NCBI GenBank assembly: GCA_016699735.1
Contig: CP065008.1
Span: 2,480,001-2,544,000 of the forward strand
Origin: Alphaproteobacteria bacterium
GTDB lineage: Bacteria; Pseudomonadota; Alphaproteobacteria; Micavibrionales; Micavibrionaceae
Length of the DNA stretch: 64,000 bases
Reading direction: 5' to 3'
In this document: positions 25,201-34,522 of the stretch, one piece after another
Position numbering within the stretch: position 1 is the first letter of the stretch
Layout: the number at the start of each line of letters is the position of its first letter
Position numbers and translations under genes: made by a program
Notes under the pieces: generated by a model
What the model was told of the DNA's origin: nothing
The model's input: the letters and a program-made list of their open reading frames with translations, nothing else
Databases searched by the model: none

Positions 25201-26346
25201 ATGAAAAACGCCCTCAACAGCTTAGGCATAGCCAAATCCCCGCAGGACACACGGGTTGTCGTCGCCATGTCCGGCGGCGTGGATTCGTCCGTCACCGCCG
25301 CTTTGCTGCACGAGGAAGGCTATGATGTCGTCGGTGTGACACTGCAGCTTTACGATCACGGCGCGGCCACGGCGGCGGGCGGCGTGGTCAAATCCAAGAC
25401 CTGCTGCGCCGGACAGGATATCTATGACGCCAGCCAGGTCGCGGCGAAACGCGGCTTTCCCCACTACGTCCTGAACTACGAAAGCCATTTCCGCGAATCC
25501 GTGATTGAGGACTTCGCCGACAGTTACCTGCGCGGCGAAACCCCCATCCCCTGCGTGCGCTGCAACCAGACCGTCAAATTCCGCGATCTGATGAAGGTCG
25601 CGCACGATCTGGGCGCCGATTGCCTCGCCACCGGCCATTACATCAAGCGCGAAATCGGCCCCGAAGGCCGCGCCGAACTCCACCGCGCTCATGACACAGG
25701 GAAAGACCAGAGCTATTTTCTTTTTGCCACCACGCAGGACCAGCTCGAATTCCTGCGCTTCCCCATCGGCGGCTGGACCAAGGATGTCACCCGCACCCAC
25801 GCGCAGCGCCTCGGCCTCCTGACCGCCGACAAGCCGGACTCGCAGGATATCTGCTTCGTCCCGCACGGCGATTACGCGAAAGTCGTGAAGAAAATCCGCC
25901 CCGAAGCCGAAAAACACGGCGACATCGTCCATCAGGACGGGCGCGTGGTGGGCCGCCATGAGGGCATCGTTCATTACACCATCGGCCAGCGCAAGGGGCT
26001 GGGCATCGGCGGCGGCGTCAGCGAGAACAACGACCCGCTCTATGTACTTACGCTCGACCCGCAATCAAACCGCGTCATCGTCGGCCCGAAGGAGGCTTTG
26101 GCAAGGAATACGCTGGTGCTGAAGGACTGCAACTGGCTTCTGGACGACAAGGAAACGAAAGACAAAGCCATAACCGTGAAATTCCGCTCGGTCATGCCGC
26201 CCGTCCCCGCCGCGCTGACGGTCAGAGGCGATATCGCGGAAATAACGCTGGACCAACCGCACTTCGGCATCTCGCCGGGTCAGGCCGCCGTCTGCTACGA
26301 GGGTGACCGCGTCCTCGGCGGCGGCTGGATCACGCAGACGCGCTAA
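25201..26346 (+). CDS. mnmA: tRNA-specific 2-thiouridylase
   Basis: 381-residue MnmA. PP-loop VAMSGGVDSSVTAALL near residue 20, CVRCNQTVKF (first catalytic Cys), KDQSYFL, and DSQDICFVPHGDY (second catalytic Cys), with IGQRKGLGIGGG later. It thiolates U34 of tRNAs for Lys, Glu and Gln using sulfur relayed from a cysteine desulfurase; a candidate donor is 2 kb upstream. Starts at ATG 25201; the upstream in-frame start at 25165 is not supported by a ribosome-binding site. Confidence 0.94.
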   Translation: MKNALNSLGIAKSPQDTRVVVAMSGGVDSSVTAALLHEEGYDVVGVTLQLYDHGAATAAGGVVKSKTCCAGQDIYDASQVAAKRGFPHYVLNYESHFRESVIEDFADSYLRGETPIPCVRCNQTVKFRDLMKVAHDLGADCLATGHYIKREIGPEGRAELHRAHDTGKDQSYFLFATTQDQLEFLRFPIGGWTKDVTRTHAQRLGLLTADKPDSQDICFVPHGDYAKVVKKIRPEAEKHGDIVHQDGRVVGRHEGIVHYTIGQRKGLGIGGGVSENNDPLYVLTLDPQSNRVIVGPKEALARNTLVLKDCNWLLDDKETKDKAITVKFRSVMPPVPAALTVRGDIAEITLDQPHFGISPGQAAVCYEGDRVLGGGWITQTR

Positions 26347-26357
26347 TCCAAAAAAAC

Positions 26358-26385
26358 AATGGCCCCGATCAAGGGGCCATTTTGA
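26358..26385. terminator. Bidirectional terminator downstream of mnmA
   Basis: AATGGCCCC-GATCAA-GGGGCCATT (26358-26381), a 9-bp perfect stem. TTTTG follows on the plus strand and GTTTTTTT on the minus strand, so it can serve mnmA and the convergent gene. Confidence 0.78.
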
Positions 26386-26403
26386 AAATTTCCGAAAAAA
26401 AAC

Positions 26404-26940
26404 TTAGGGCTTGGCCCCACCGGGAGTAGTGCCAAGAGACGGATTGATGACAGCCTCATTTCGAGCCTGCACACTTGTAAGAGCCTCCGCTGCCCGTCCG
26501 CTGCCCCCGCTATTTGTTGTAACGCCCGTAACAACAGCATCGGCCCCCATATTAGTCAAATTGCGAATAAGCTGGTCAGCTTCTTTACCAAAATTCTGAG
26601 CCAGACTGCCTAATCTTTCATACCAAGCGGGACCAGCCTTATCCATCAACTGTGCAGTTGTAAGATCAGGCTTGCGGTAACCTGTATCCTGCGAAGCCTG
26701 CTCTGTGAAAAGCGCACGGCGGATGGTCGAAACATCAATGTCGCCGGGCTTGGTCATCTTCGACTTGTCCGTAACATCCACGTTCATCTGCGCGGCCATC
26801 TGTTCGCGCATCAGCCGCTCCTGGGCCTTGCCAACCTCGGTATTCAGAAACCGGGTGATATTCTCCGGCTCCATAAAGTTACCGCGTGTCTTCTGTGACA
26901 CGTCTACAAAATCAAGCCTTTCAACATCAACTCTGGCCAT
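26404..26940 (-). CDS. Unknown cytoplasmic protein
   Basis: 178 residues beginning MARVDVERLDFVDVSQ, with a GAGGGGG ribosome-binding site eight or so bases before ATG 26940. Helical, with a Gln/Met-rich middle (AQERLMREQMAAQMNVD) and a Gly/Ser/Pro-rich tail. No signal peptide, no recognised family. Single gene, ended by a strong terminator. Confidence 0.6.
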   Translation of the reverse strand: MARVDVERLDFVDVSQKTRGNFMEPENITRFLNTEVGKAQERLMREQMAAQMNVDVTDKSKMTKPGDIDVSTIRRALFTEQASQDTGYRKPDLTTAQLMDKAGPAWYERLGSLAQNFGKEADQLIRNLTNMGADAVVTGVTTNSGGSGRAAEALTSVQARNEAVINPSLGTTPGGAKP

Positions 26941-27028
26941 AGAACACCCCCTCAAGTAAAACTGTTGCTATAATTCTAACCCGAATGTCGCGTAAAGTGC
27001 AAGAAATCAAAGCCATAGGCAACAACTC

Positions 27029-27034
27029 TTGACA
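27029..27034 (+). promoter_or_regulatory. -35 element upstream of tRNA-Met
   Basis: A perfect TTGACA lies 46 bases before the tRNA gene. The matching -10 is weak (around CATTAAAT, 27052-27059). Confidence 0.4.
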
Positions 27035-27079
27035 AAACCGCCCGAAAAGCACATTAAATTCGCTCGAACTTTTGGTTTT

Positions 27080-27154
27080 GGCGGTGTAGCTCAGGGGTAG
27101 AGCAGAGGAATCATAATCCTTTGGTCGGGTGTTCAAATCACCCCACCGCTACCA
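27080..27154 (+). tRNA. tRNA-Met (CAT), elongator type
   Basis: 75 bases fold as a cloverleaf: acceptor GGCGGTG/CACCGCT, D-arm GCTC/GAGC, anticodon stem GAGGA/TCCTT with loop ATCATAA (anticodon CAT), T-arm GGGTG/CACCC around TTCAAAT, and an encoded CCA end. The body resembles alphaproteobacterial elongator tRNA-Met more than initiator or the lysidine-modified Ile tRNA. Confidence 0.92.
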
Positions 27155-27166
27155 AATTCCCCCACC

Positions 27167-28651
27167 CTAGGCGATGTATTTTTGCTTTATTCGCTGCGCT
27201 CTGTCGGCGAAGGGTCCGGTTTCAAATAGATGAGTCTCCGCAACAAGGCGGTCAGCCGGATAAACCTTCGAAAGTTCTCGGAATTCCTGATTAACGGCCT
27301 TCAGAGCCTCAAAAATGAAGGGACCGGAATTAAACCTGTCTGCATCCTCTTGGGCCACTCCCTCCTTAAGCTCAAGACTTACACGCAGATACGAGTCAGC
27401 TTTCTCGTCTTCGAAAACGGACATCTGGAAGGAATGAAAAAGACTATAGAGTTCTTTATGGCCGTGAAGAACAGTATCCATATCCGATATCGAAATATTG
27501 ACACCAAGAAAAAGCACGGTCTGATCTCCTCGCCCATAGACATAGAGCAAGGGAAAATAACCCTGGGGTTCTTCGATCCGGTCCTCCAAAGCGAGACTCT
27601 TCAGCTGTGCAAAGACCTCCTGAACGGATAACACGCCTCCGACATCGCGCAGGTTGTATCTGATCTTGGGCGCCAGCGCACTCAGCCGCGTAACGGTAAA
27701 GATAAGCTCCCCCTCGGAAGACCTCTCGATGTAATAATCAAGGGGATTGCACTGAAAGATCATCGGAACGGTACGCTTTCCGAACAAGGCCTCGCACAGG
27801 CCAGGGTGTTCGGAGCAAAGCCGCCGGAGTGTTTTGCTGAAAGCTGTCTCGACGGCCATATTGATATCCAGATCCGAAGCACCATAGGACGAAATCATGG
27901 TCTTGAACGTCCCGGAAAGGTAATCCTCCAGCCCTTTGGATAGGGACTCCCCTCCGGTGATCAGTTGGAGATTATACTCTTTCAGGTTAAGCGTTGTCGT
28001 ATCCACAAACAGCTTGATGAAGGGCGGGTAACCGAGGATAAGATAATTGTAATGAGGTCCGAAAGTTTTGAGCGTATTCTCAAGCTTTTTTAAATCCGAT
28101 CCCAGAGATTTCAGCAGAGCGACATCCGAAAAGGACATGGAGACATTCATGCCCGTCGCCCACGGCCCCATCACAAAACAGTTGATGATGAAAAGCTTTT
28201 GGCCGGGATAAGTGCGCTTCAGGCTCATTTGCAAGAGATGCTTGATCAGGCGCCGGTCGCTTGGCCCCCGCACCCAGTTCGTAGGCACACCGCCGGACCC
28301 CGAAGATTCGTCAATCACCACGCCGCGATTGGGCAACCGCCCGTAATGACAGCGCTGCTCCGTAGAATAGGCCTTCACATAACCTTCTTTTTGTGTTTCA
28401 GGAATCGACGAAAAATCTGCGGCGGAATCCGCGCCGATAAAGTGTCTGTGCTCAAGAAAATCTCTGTAAGCCGGACAATGCCTTGAGGCTTTGAGATAGG
28501 CCAGATAGGCCAGCCGCTTCGCCAGCCGCCCATGATATCTTTGCACCGCTTTCCGGCTGAGGAGCCAGAAAAACATCAGGTTAAAGACCCTGATCTCACG
28601 AGCACGGCAGAACAACGTAAACAAAGGAGAGTAGAAAAAACGGTCAATCAT
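27167..28651 (-). CDS. PaaK/CapK-like adenylate-forming enzyme
   Basis: 494 residues with the motif order of the phenylacetate-CoA ligase/CapK/F390-synthetase group: DESSGSGGVPTNWVRG (phosphate-binding loop, about 115-130), LITGGESLSKGLEDYL, SSYGASDLD, KIRYNLRDVGG and VYGRGDQTVLFLG. It should activate a carboxylate (or other acceptor) with ATP. No thiolation domain or CoA signature tells the acceptor. The upstream nitroreductase-like gene overlaps it by eight bases, and a palindrome sits before that gene, so the two form a regulated operon. Product unknown. Confidence 0.75.
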   Translation of the reverse strand: MIDRFFYSPLFTLFCRAREIRVFNLMFFWLLSRKAVQRYHGRLAKRLAYLAYLKASRHCPAYRDFLEHRHFIGADSAADFSSIPETQKEGYVKAYSTEQRCHYGRLPNRGVVIDESSGSGGVPTNWVRGPSDRRLIKHLLQMSLKRTYPGQKLFIINCFVMGPWATGMNVSMSFSDVALLKSLGSDLKKLENTLKTFGPHYNYLILGYPPFIKLFVDTTTLNLKEYNLQLITGGESLSKGLEDYLSGTFKTMISSYGASDLDINMAVETAFSKTLRRLCSEHPGLCEALFGKRTVPMIFQCNPLDYYIERSSEGELIFTVTRLSALAPKIRYNLRDVGGVLSVQEVFAQLKSLALEDRIEEPQGYFPLLYVYGRGDQTVLFLGVNISISDMDTVLHGHKELYSLFHSFQMSVFEDEKADSYLRVSLELKEGVAQEDADRFNSGPFIFEALKAVNQEFRELSKVYPADRLVAETHLFETGPFADRAQRIKQKYIA

Positions 28652-29627
28652 TGAGTATAACCTCGCGGATAGATAGCCTCAGACTTTCAGGCGGAGGATC
28701 GCAGTACCCCAGCCTGAAGATGATCCAGATATCCTGACTGCGGAGAAGCCCGCTCATCTTCTCATTCGCTAGAGGATTAGTGACAAGATTGCCGAACGGC
28801 AGGAGGTAAAGATCCTCGCGTGCCATCTCAAGCCAAAACCGCATAAAGGGCGCCCCGGCAGCAATGGCCCCCCTTGCGTCCCAGAACGGGCCGGAAAGCC
28901 AGGCCATCATTTCGGTATGGCCCAGTTTTTGCCGATAATAACGGGAAAGAAAGGATTGGAAGACCGGAGCCCGCAGCAACGCGGGAAATTTGGTCAACCC
29001 TTTCAACTCGAAGCCGCGCATATTCATGCAGCGAAAATCAAGCCCGTCCCGCTTCTGCCGGGACTCATCCTCCGAAAAGCGAAGATATTCCAGAAGCTCT
29101 TGATAATACGCCTCGTCATTCAGATCGGAGAAGAGCGCCTCGATGTTCGCGGTCATCAGGCTTTCGATCATCTCCGGCTCCGCGGTAAACCCCAGAGATT
29201 GTCCGGCCCCGTCAAAAAAAACCTTGAAGCGCTCAATCGTCTCCGCCGGAACAGGCTTCCTCAACGATCCGGCCCGGGACGTTCGGCGCTTCAGGAACAA
29301 CGAGTCTTCGTAGACGCCCGCAACAGAGGGATCGCTGACAAGCCGGAGTTCGGCGTAAGGAATAACAGGAGCGTCAGAAAAGCCGGAGAAGACAAGCGTA
29401 ATATCCACCCGGTGCTGTCGGTTGGTCGCCAGCAGACAGATAGACTCCGTAAACATGGCCATAGACAGCAGAACGAAACTCCCCGTGTCGTCCACGATCG
29501 GCAAAGTTCGGCCTGTATCCAGATAAACCGTAGCCCGACTCTCATCATGGATCACGACCTTCCAAGGCTGCACATTATGCGGCGAAGGCGTACGAACGGC
29601 CAGAGAGAGGATGTCATCCCAAAGCAT
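28644..29627 (-). CDS. Nitroreductase-family flavoprotein
   Basis: 327 residues. The N-terminal TPSPHNVQPWKVVI is the FMN-binding signature of the Acg/nitroreductase superfamily; the C-terminal LPFGNLVTNPLANEKMSGLL and IIFRLGYCDPPPESLRLS complete the fold. The middle (residues 120-240) is longer than in simple nitroreductases. Such enzymes reduce or oxidise small molecules or heterocycles with flavin. ATG at 29627 is preferred (GTGAG a few bases upstream); GTG at 29639 is an alternative. Overlaps the adenylating-enzyme gene by eight bases. Confidence 0.78.
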   Translation of the reverse strand: MLWDDILSLAVRTPSPHNVQPWKVVIHDESRATVYLDTGRTLPIVDDTGSFVLLSMAMFTESICLLATNRQHRVDITLVFSGFSDAPVIPYAELRLVSDPSVAGVYEDSLFLKRRTSRAGSLRKPVPAETIERFKVFFDGAGQSLGFTAEPEMIESLMTANIEALFSDLNDEAYYQELLEYLRFSEDESRQKRDGLDFRCMNMRGFELKGLTKFPALLRAPVFQSFLSRYYRQKLGHTEMMAWLSGPFWDARGAIAAGAPFMRFWLEMAREDLYLLPFGNLVTNPLANEKMSGLLRSQDIWIIFRLGYCDPPPESLRLSIREVILND

Positions 29628-29639
29628 GATGGATCTCAC

Positions 29640-29664
29640 ATTAATTGAACATTGTTCAATTAAT
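29640..29664. promoter_or_regulatory. Perfect 25-bp palindrome upstream of the nitroreductase operon
   Basis: Arms ATTAATTGAAC and GTTCAATTAAT (11 bp each, perfect) around ATT. It ends 13 bases before the preferred ATG of the nitroreductase gene. The TTGAACA..TGTTCAA core resembles operators of TetR/AcrR-type repressors. No TetR gene is present in the window, so the regulator would be encoded elsewhere. Confidence 0.7.
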
Positions 29665-29879
29665 AATAGGCAAAAATACTGCTTTTTGCAAATTTTTTTT
29701 TAAATCGTTGGTATTATGTAGTTAATTAAGATATTTAAAAAAATGGCAGCTTTTGTTGTTCAAATTATTTTTTTACGACGTCTTCTTCGATCGCCATCAG
29801 TTCATAAACGGGAAGGCCACACGGGTTGACGCCCCCGCCTTTTTCGCCTAAGAAGCAACCGGATCAAAAAAGTTAATGA

Positions 29880-30413
29880 ATGATGGAATCGGCTCCTTCG
29901 ATAGAAGACTCGATAGAAAATATGCGTTTCTGGCAATACTCTTTGACTGTGTTCGCGTTTCTGCTTGTTCTGGCCGGCTGTTCCTCGACCTCCGAAAGCG
30001 CCGGTGCCTATGGAAAATATTACAAGGTCGCCAAACCCGTCCAATGCGTCCCCTACGCCCGCAAGGTCTCCGGCATCAATATGCGCGGCAACGCCCACAC
30101 CTGGTGGGATCAGGCGCCGAAATACGATTACACGAGGGGTAAGCAACCCGAGCGCGGCGCGGTTCTCGTCCTCCGCAATACCGGAAAGCTCAAATACGGC
30201 CACCTCGCGGTGGTCAACCGCGTGGTGAATAGCCGGGAAATCGACATCACCCACAGCAACTGGGGCAGCGATAAAAGTTCGCGCAGCCGCATCTGGAAAT
30301 CCATGCGCGTGAAGGACGTCTCGAAGAAAAACGACTGGTCCCTCCTGCGCTTCTGGAACGGCAAAAGCTTCGGCGCCCCCTACGCGGCGTATGGGTTTAT
30401 TTATAAGCCCTAG
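29880..30413 (+). CDS. CHAP-domain lipoprotein
   Basis: 177 residues. A signal sequence ending in the lipobox VLAGC is followed by a CHAP amidase-type domain: the nucleophile is in QCVPYAR, the His in YGHLAVV, and DITHSNWG is a later family block. CHAP enzymes cleave peptidoglycan cross-bridges or peptides. The lipoprotein anchor places it on the outer or inner membrane. A later ATG at 29922 also yields a good signal peptide (MRFWQYSLTVFAFLLVLAGC), and may be the true start. Its stop overlaps the stop of the convergent gene by four bases. Confidence 0.8.
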   Translation: MMESAPSIEDSIENMRFWQYSLTVFAFLLVLAGCSSTSESAGAYGKYYKVAKPVQCVPYARKVSGINMRGNAHTWWDQAPKYDYTRGKQPERGAVLVLRNTGKLKYGHLAVVNRVVNSREIDITHSNWGSDKSSRSRIWKSMRVKDVSKKNDWSLLRFWNGKSFGAPYAAYGFIYKP

Positions 30414-31705
30414 GGAGCGCGGGCAAAGCACTGATCGCTTTCACGCAGCATCTTCTCCACCTCAATTTTCTTCATACCCGGTTTAATATCCGGGCAATAG
30501 AGAAGTGAAATCATCACTCGTTCATATGAGGGTATGTTTGAAAAGGACGACACAAGATTCTCATTTAGATTGATCCAAAATGTCATTTTCTTCATTTGCT
30601 CTGCATAATTATATTGGCCACGGTCTTCATAACCTTTTATCGCAGACTTATACATAAAAGACACAATTTCTTGGTTAGAAATCTTATACGCAATATTTTT
30701 TTTGCGCTGTTCGAAAAGAGTCTGATCAGCAATTGTGTGCCATGATGACAAAAGAGAAAACGCATTTTTCGAAATTCCTGGCAACCCGAGACTACGAATG
30801 AGGCATTCATTGATCAAAGCGGTTAAAAACCTCTCTTCAAGCGTAGGATCAATTTTACAAATAGTTAAATCCAAATTGTAATGACTGTCCGGAAGCAAAT
30901 AGCCATCGAAATAATTCTGGACATAAGTTTTAAATAATATCCCATTCAGCAAGGACTCTTCATCTGTTACCGGGTGATAATTGGAGTCGCCTTGCTCCCA
31001 CGCCCTTACACTCTTAACGGTGTCAGGAACAATCCGTATTCGGGGAAAATTCTGATTGGTTTCGACCATTGAGTCAGGCGGGACGACCCTTATATCGAGC
31101 CCTGTCGCATCAGCAAGAGCCTTCGTTTGTGCTTCAGCCTTTGCGAGAAGAGAAGCATAATATTTCGCAAATTCTATAGGCGTATAGGGCGTTATGTACA
31201 CTTTAGGCGCATATTTACCATATGAATGCCTTTCTGAGAGGGTATAGCGGGGCCAGTCAATCCCTATAGAAACATGGGTGCCCGCCCACTTCGTAATAAC
31301 ATTTCTCTCATTCAGTGGCGCATCCATATTTTTGGCAAGGTGCGGAGCAAGCCAGGGAACAAGTTTCTTGTTATATTTTCCCTTATTTTGGCTTTTCTCT
31401 GCAGTATTATTAAATAAATAATCCCACCAAGACTTATTTAGTTTTGGGTTATCAGATAAATAAAAATTCAGAAGTTTCAGCCTGTCTTCCTCCCCCGCAT
31501 CCGCATTCCAAGGCAAATCCGAAAACGCGACATTGAGGAAATCAGCGATAATCTGGTCCTTTGTGTAGGTCACCCCGTCCAGAACATAGGCTTTATCTGC
31601 GCCGCCCACGGCTTGCCCCTCTGCCTCCGCCGCAAAACAATCAAACGCGACAAGGCTAAACAACGTCAGGAAGAGGAAAAAATAAAGGAACATCGGATGA
31701 TTCAT
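30410..31705 (-). CDS. DUF2927-like secreted protein
   Basis: About 431 residues from ATG 31705, beginning with a signal peptide (MNHPMFLYFFLFLTLFSLVAF). The C-terminal part resembles DUF2927 proteins: CLIRSLGLPG near 330 and LLYCPDIKPGMKKIEVEKML (residues near 400). Function unknown; envelope location expected. AT-rich, like other unknown secreted proteins here. Upstream in-frame ATG at 31777 is less likely. Confidence 0.7.
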   Translation of the reverse strand: MNHPMFLYFFLFLTLFSLVAFDCFAAEAEGQAVGGADKAYVLDGVTYTKDQIIADFLNVAFSDLPWNADAGEEDRLKLLNFYLSDNPKLNKSWWDYLFNNTAEKSQNKGKYNKKLVPWLAPHLAKNMDAPLNERNVITKWAGTHVSIGIDWPRYTLSERHSYGKYAPKVYITPYTPIEFAKYYASLLAKAEAQTKALADATGLDIRVVPPDSMVETNQNFPRIRIVPDTVKSVRAWEQGDSNYHPVTDEESLLNGILFKTYVQNYFDGYLLPDSHYNLDLTICKIDPTLEERFLTALINECLIRSLGLPGISKNAFSLLSSWHTIADQTLFEQRKKNIAYKISNQEIVSFMYKSAIKGYEDRGQYNYAEQMKKMTFWINLNENLVSSFSNIPSYERVMISLLYCPDIKPGMKKIEVEKMLRESDQCFARAP

Positions 31706-31847
31706 CGAAAATCGCCTTTTTAAATACGCCCACCCCAACGATAAGGACAGAAGCCTTACCCCGTCAACACCGCGCAACCCATGACCTCCAATATAACCCT
31801 GACCGCCCGCAATCCCGCGTGACTTCCCCCGCCCCTTGTTCTAAAAG

Positions 31848-32831
31848 ATGGAAATGTCTGCCGCGCCGCCAAACACACCGCCCCCCAGAACCTGCTGGGT
31901 CCTCACCGAGGGCCACGCGGGCATGGAGGGGCAGTGTCTCGGCCTCGCCGAAAATATCGGCCTCACCCCGCAGATCAAGCGGGTCAGCCCCAAAGCCCCC
32001 TGGATATGGCTGCCCGCCCGCCTTTGGCCCAACCCGCTGGGCATGGCCGCGCCCGAAACGCCCCTGACCCCGCCCTGGCCGGATGTCCTGATCTCTTGCG
32101 GCCGCCGCAGCGCCGCCGCAGCGGCAGCGATCAAACGCCAAAGCGGCAAGGCAACGCTCGCCATTCACCTGCAGCGCCCCCCGCTTCCCCCGCAAAGCTT
32201 CGATGCAATCATCGTCCCCGAGCATGACAATTACAGCGGCCCAAACGTGATGACCATGCGCGGCTCCCTGCACCGCCTGACCGATGAAAAGCTCGAACAG
32301 GCCCGCGCCGCCTTCGCCCCCCGCTTCGCCGCTCTCGGAAACCCGAAAATCGGCGTTCTCGTCGGCGGCTCCAACAAGCGGCAGGATTTCACACCGGCCC
32401 TCGCCCGCGATTTCGCAGGCAAATTGCACACGGCGCAGCAAGCCCTGCCCGGATCCAGCCTCCTCCTCACCCCGTCCCGCCGCACGGGTAAGGAGAACGA
32501 ATCCATCCTGCGCGAGGCGCTTTCAGGAACGCATAATTTCATCTGGGACGGTACAGGCGAAAACCCCTATTTCGGCATCATGGCGCTGGCCGATCATCTG
32601 GTCGTGACCGGCGATTCTGTAAACATGGTCTCCGAAGCCTGCTTCACCGGCAAACCCGTCTACATCTACCTCCTTCCGGGCGGCAGCAAACGCTTGCAAA
32701 GCTTTACATCAAAGCTGATCGCCGAGGGCTTCGCCCGCCCCTTCGCAGGCGCTCTGGAACCCTTCGCCCCGCCCCGCCTGGATGAGATGGCGGCGGTGGT
32801 AAAAACAATCAAAGACCGCTTCGGCTTATAG
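31848..32831 (+). CDS. ELM1-like (mitochondrial-fission ELM1 family) protein
   Basis: 327 residues of the DUF1022/ELM1 family found across alphaproteobacteria. CWVLTEGHAGMEGQCLGLAE near residue 15, DVLISCGRRSAAAA and VGVLVGGSNK-type block (IGVLVGGSNKRQDF, residues about 165-178), SRRTGKEN and VTGDSVNMVSEACFTGKPV near 275-295 resemble a glycosyltransferase-like fold. Role in bacteria not established. GC-rich and complete. Confidence 0.85.
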   Translation: MEMSAAPPNTPPPRTCWVLTEGHAGMEGQCLGLAENIGLTPQIKRVSPKAPWIWLPARLWPNPLGMAAPETPLTPPWPDVLISCGRRSAAAAAAIKRQSGKATLAIHLQRPPLPPQSFDAIIVPEHDNYSGPNVMTMRGSLHRLTDEKLEQARAAFAPRFAALGNPKIGVLVGGSNKRQDFTPALARDFAGKLHTAQQALPGSSLLLTPSRRTGKENESILREALSGTHNFIWDGTGENPYFGIMALADHLVVTGDSVNMVSEACFTGKPVYIYLLPGGSKRLQSFTSKLIAEGFARPFAGALEPFAPPRLDEMAAVVKTIKDRFGL

Positions 32832-32892
32832 GATATTCTTTCTCTCGTAATTTCATGATAAAGTGACCCACACTCAATACGAGCCACGGACG

Positions 32893-33468
32893 ATGTTTAG
32901 CAGGCCTGTCACCTTTCAGACGTTGTTGTTCCTCAGCCTTCTGGTTCTCAGCGGCTGCGTCATTAAATCCAGGAATGAAATCATCAGCAACGAACAATCC
33001 GAAATTATGCTTGGTGGCGCCCGACATCTCCTATGGATTACGCACGACAATGAAAGCATTCTTCTGGAACGATTCCAAAAGGAATTGGAACGGACATATT
33101 TCGCCAGTTCTTTGAGCGACCCCTCCGAAAACGTTATCGTCAGGTTTTATAAATGGAGCGGAGCGGAACTCGTGCCAAATGAGGACACATTTATTGTTGC
33201 TGCAGTCACGACCAACAAGAAAAATAGGGAGTACTACTACCAGTTACTGAGCTTCGATCCCTCGAAAAGTGTTTGGACCACATGGAGCTACACTCCTCCA
33301 GACGACAAGGAAATCATAGTAAGCGATCTAAAGGAGCTTAAAAATGCATTTAAGACTATGGTTGAGAAAAAATATTTTCAAAGGAAGGAGCTGCTATGTT
33401 TCAGGATAGCCCATGACACCATTGTGGTGGAAAAATCCTCCGAAATGCCAAGCGAAAGCGCACACTAG
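32893..33468 (+). CDS. Lipoprotein of unknown function
   Basis: 191 residues from ATG 32893. The signal sequence ends in the lipobox VLSGC (MFSRPVTFQTLLFLSLLVLS then GC). The mature part is polar with scattered aromatic residues; no family recognised. Overlaps the stop of the convergent lipid-kinase-like gene by four bases. An in-frame ATG at 32863 exists but would lengthen the leader. Confidence 0.65.
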   Translation: MFSRPVTFQTLLFLSLLVLSGCVIKSRNEIISNEQSEIMLGGARHLLWITHDNESILLERFQKELERTYFASSLSDPSENVIVRFYKWSGAELVPNEDTFIVAAVTTNKKNREYYYQLLSFDPSKSVWTTWSYTPPDDKEIIVSDLKELKNAFKTMVEKKYFQRKELLCFRIAHDTIVVEKSSEMPSESAH

Positions 33469-34373
33469 CGGACAAGAACCCGAAGCGAAAGTTCATGGAG
33501 AGAGATTTCCGCTGGCCCAAAGCAAGAAAAATCTCCGTCAATCTGGACTTCATGAGAAGTCAGAACCTCCAGACGCAGTATGGACCGCTTGACCACAGCC
33601 TGAGTATCTTTTTTCTTAGCGAGCAGATATCTCAGTACGGAAAAAAAAGACCTACGCGGAAAAATAATAAGTTCAAACCGGCCATCGTCGAGCGTTGATT
33701 CAGGCGATGCTGAGAAGCCGCTGCCGTAGGTCACGGCATTCTGAACGAATATATAATACCCTCTGAGCCTCTCACCCGTTTCCGTCACGACATCAATAGG
33801 CTTGAAATCATATCGAAAAAACTCCCTGAACAGGACAATCAGATAGGAAAAAGCCCCCCAGCGCCCTTTCAGCTTTCGGTCCACAAGCCGCACGACATGG
33901 GCATCGAAACCTATACCGGCCATCATGGTAAAGTAACGCCCGTCAATAACTCCAAGATCAATGGTTTTGGTCCGGCCAGCAGCGATCACGGCGCAGGCGG
34001 TAGCGATATCGGCAGGTAGATTGAGTTCGCTGGCCAGTAAGTTGGCGGTCCCTGCCAGAACGATCCCCAAGGCCGTATCGGTCCCTGCCAGACCGTTGAC
34101 GACCTCGTTGACCGTTCCGTCGCCCCCGACTGCGACAACAGCATTATACCCTTGCGCGGCGGCTTGCCTCGAAAGTTCAACAGCATGGCCAGGATAAAGT
34201 GTGTATTCGATCGTCGGAACAATACCTTGCGCCCAAAAGCTATCATAAATCCGCTGCTTCAAAGCACCGATATCAAGAACTTCCTTTTTCTTAAGCCGAA
34301 GAAAGCGCCGCAAAAAGCCCGGCAGATGGACCCCCTGCCCCGCTTTCGGATTGATAATGACAAAAACGCGCAA
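33465..34373 (-). CDS. Diacylglycerol-kinase-like lipid kinase
   Basis: 302 residues of the DAGK catalytic/LCB5 family: VIINPKAGQG at the start, VVAVGGDGTVNEVVNGLAG (phosphate-binding) near residue 80, and the GTANLLASEL block. Members phosphorylate diacylglycerol or related lipids. Starts with TTG; an in-frame TAA lies three codons upstream, and GGAG nine bases upstream supports TTG, so no ATG start is available. Gene is complete at the C-terminus. Confidence 0.82.
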   Translation of the reverse strand: MRVFVIINPKAGQGVHLPGFLRRFLRLKKKEVLDIGALKQRIYDSFWAQGIVPTIEYTLYPGHAVELSRQAAAQGYNAVVAVGGDGTVNEVVNGLAGTDTALGIVLAGTANLLASELNLPADIATACAVIAAGRTKTIDLGVIDGRYFTMMAGIGFDAHVVRLVDRKLKGRWGAFSYLIVLFREFFRYDFKPIDVVTETGERLRGYYIFVQNAVTYGSGFSASPESTLDDGRFELIIFPRRSFFSVLRYLLAKKKDTQAVVKRSILRLEVLTSHEVQIDGDFSCFGPAEISLHELSLRVLVR

Positions 34374-34522
34374 AGACCGTTACTCCAGCCGACAGGAGAA
34401 AATACAAAAGAACCCCGATGAAACCTATAGCATAAAATTTATGGGTGATTTGGAGAATAAGACCCAAGCTTGTAGACGTTAAGCTCTTTTGCTAAACAGG
34501 AAGACAATTTAGGAGTTTATTG

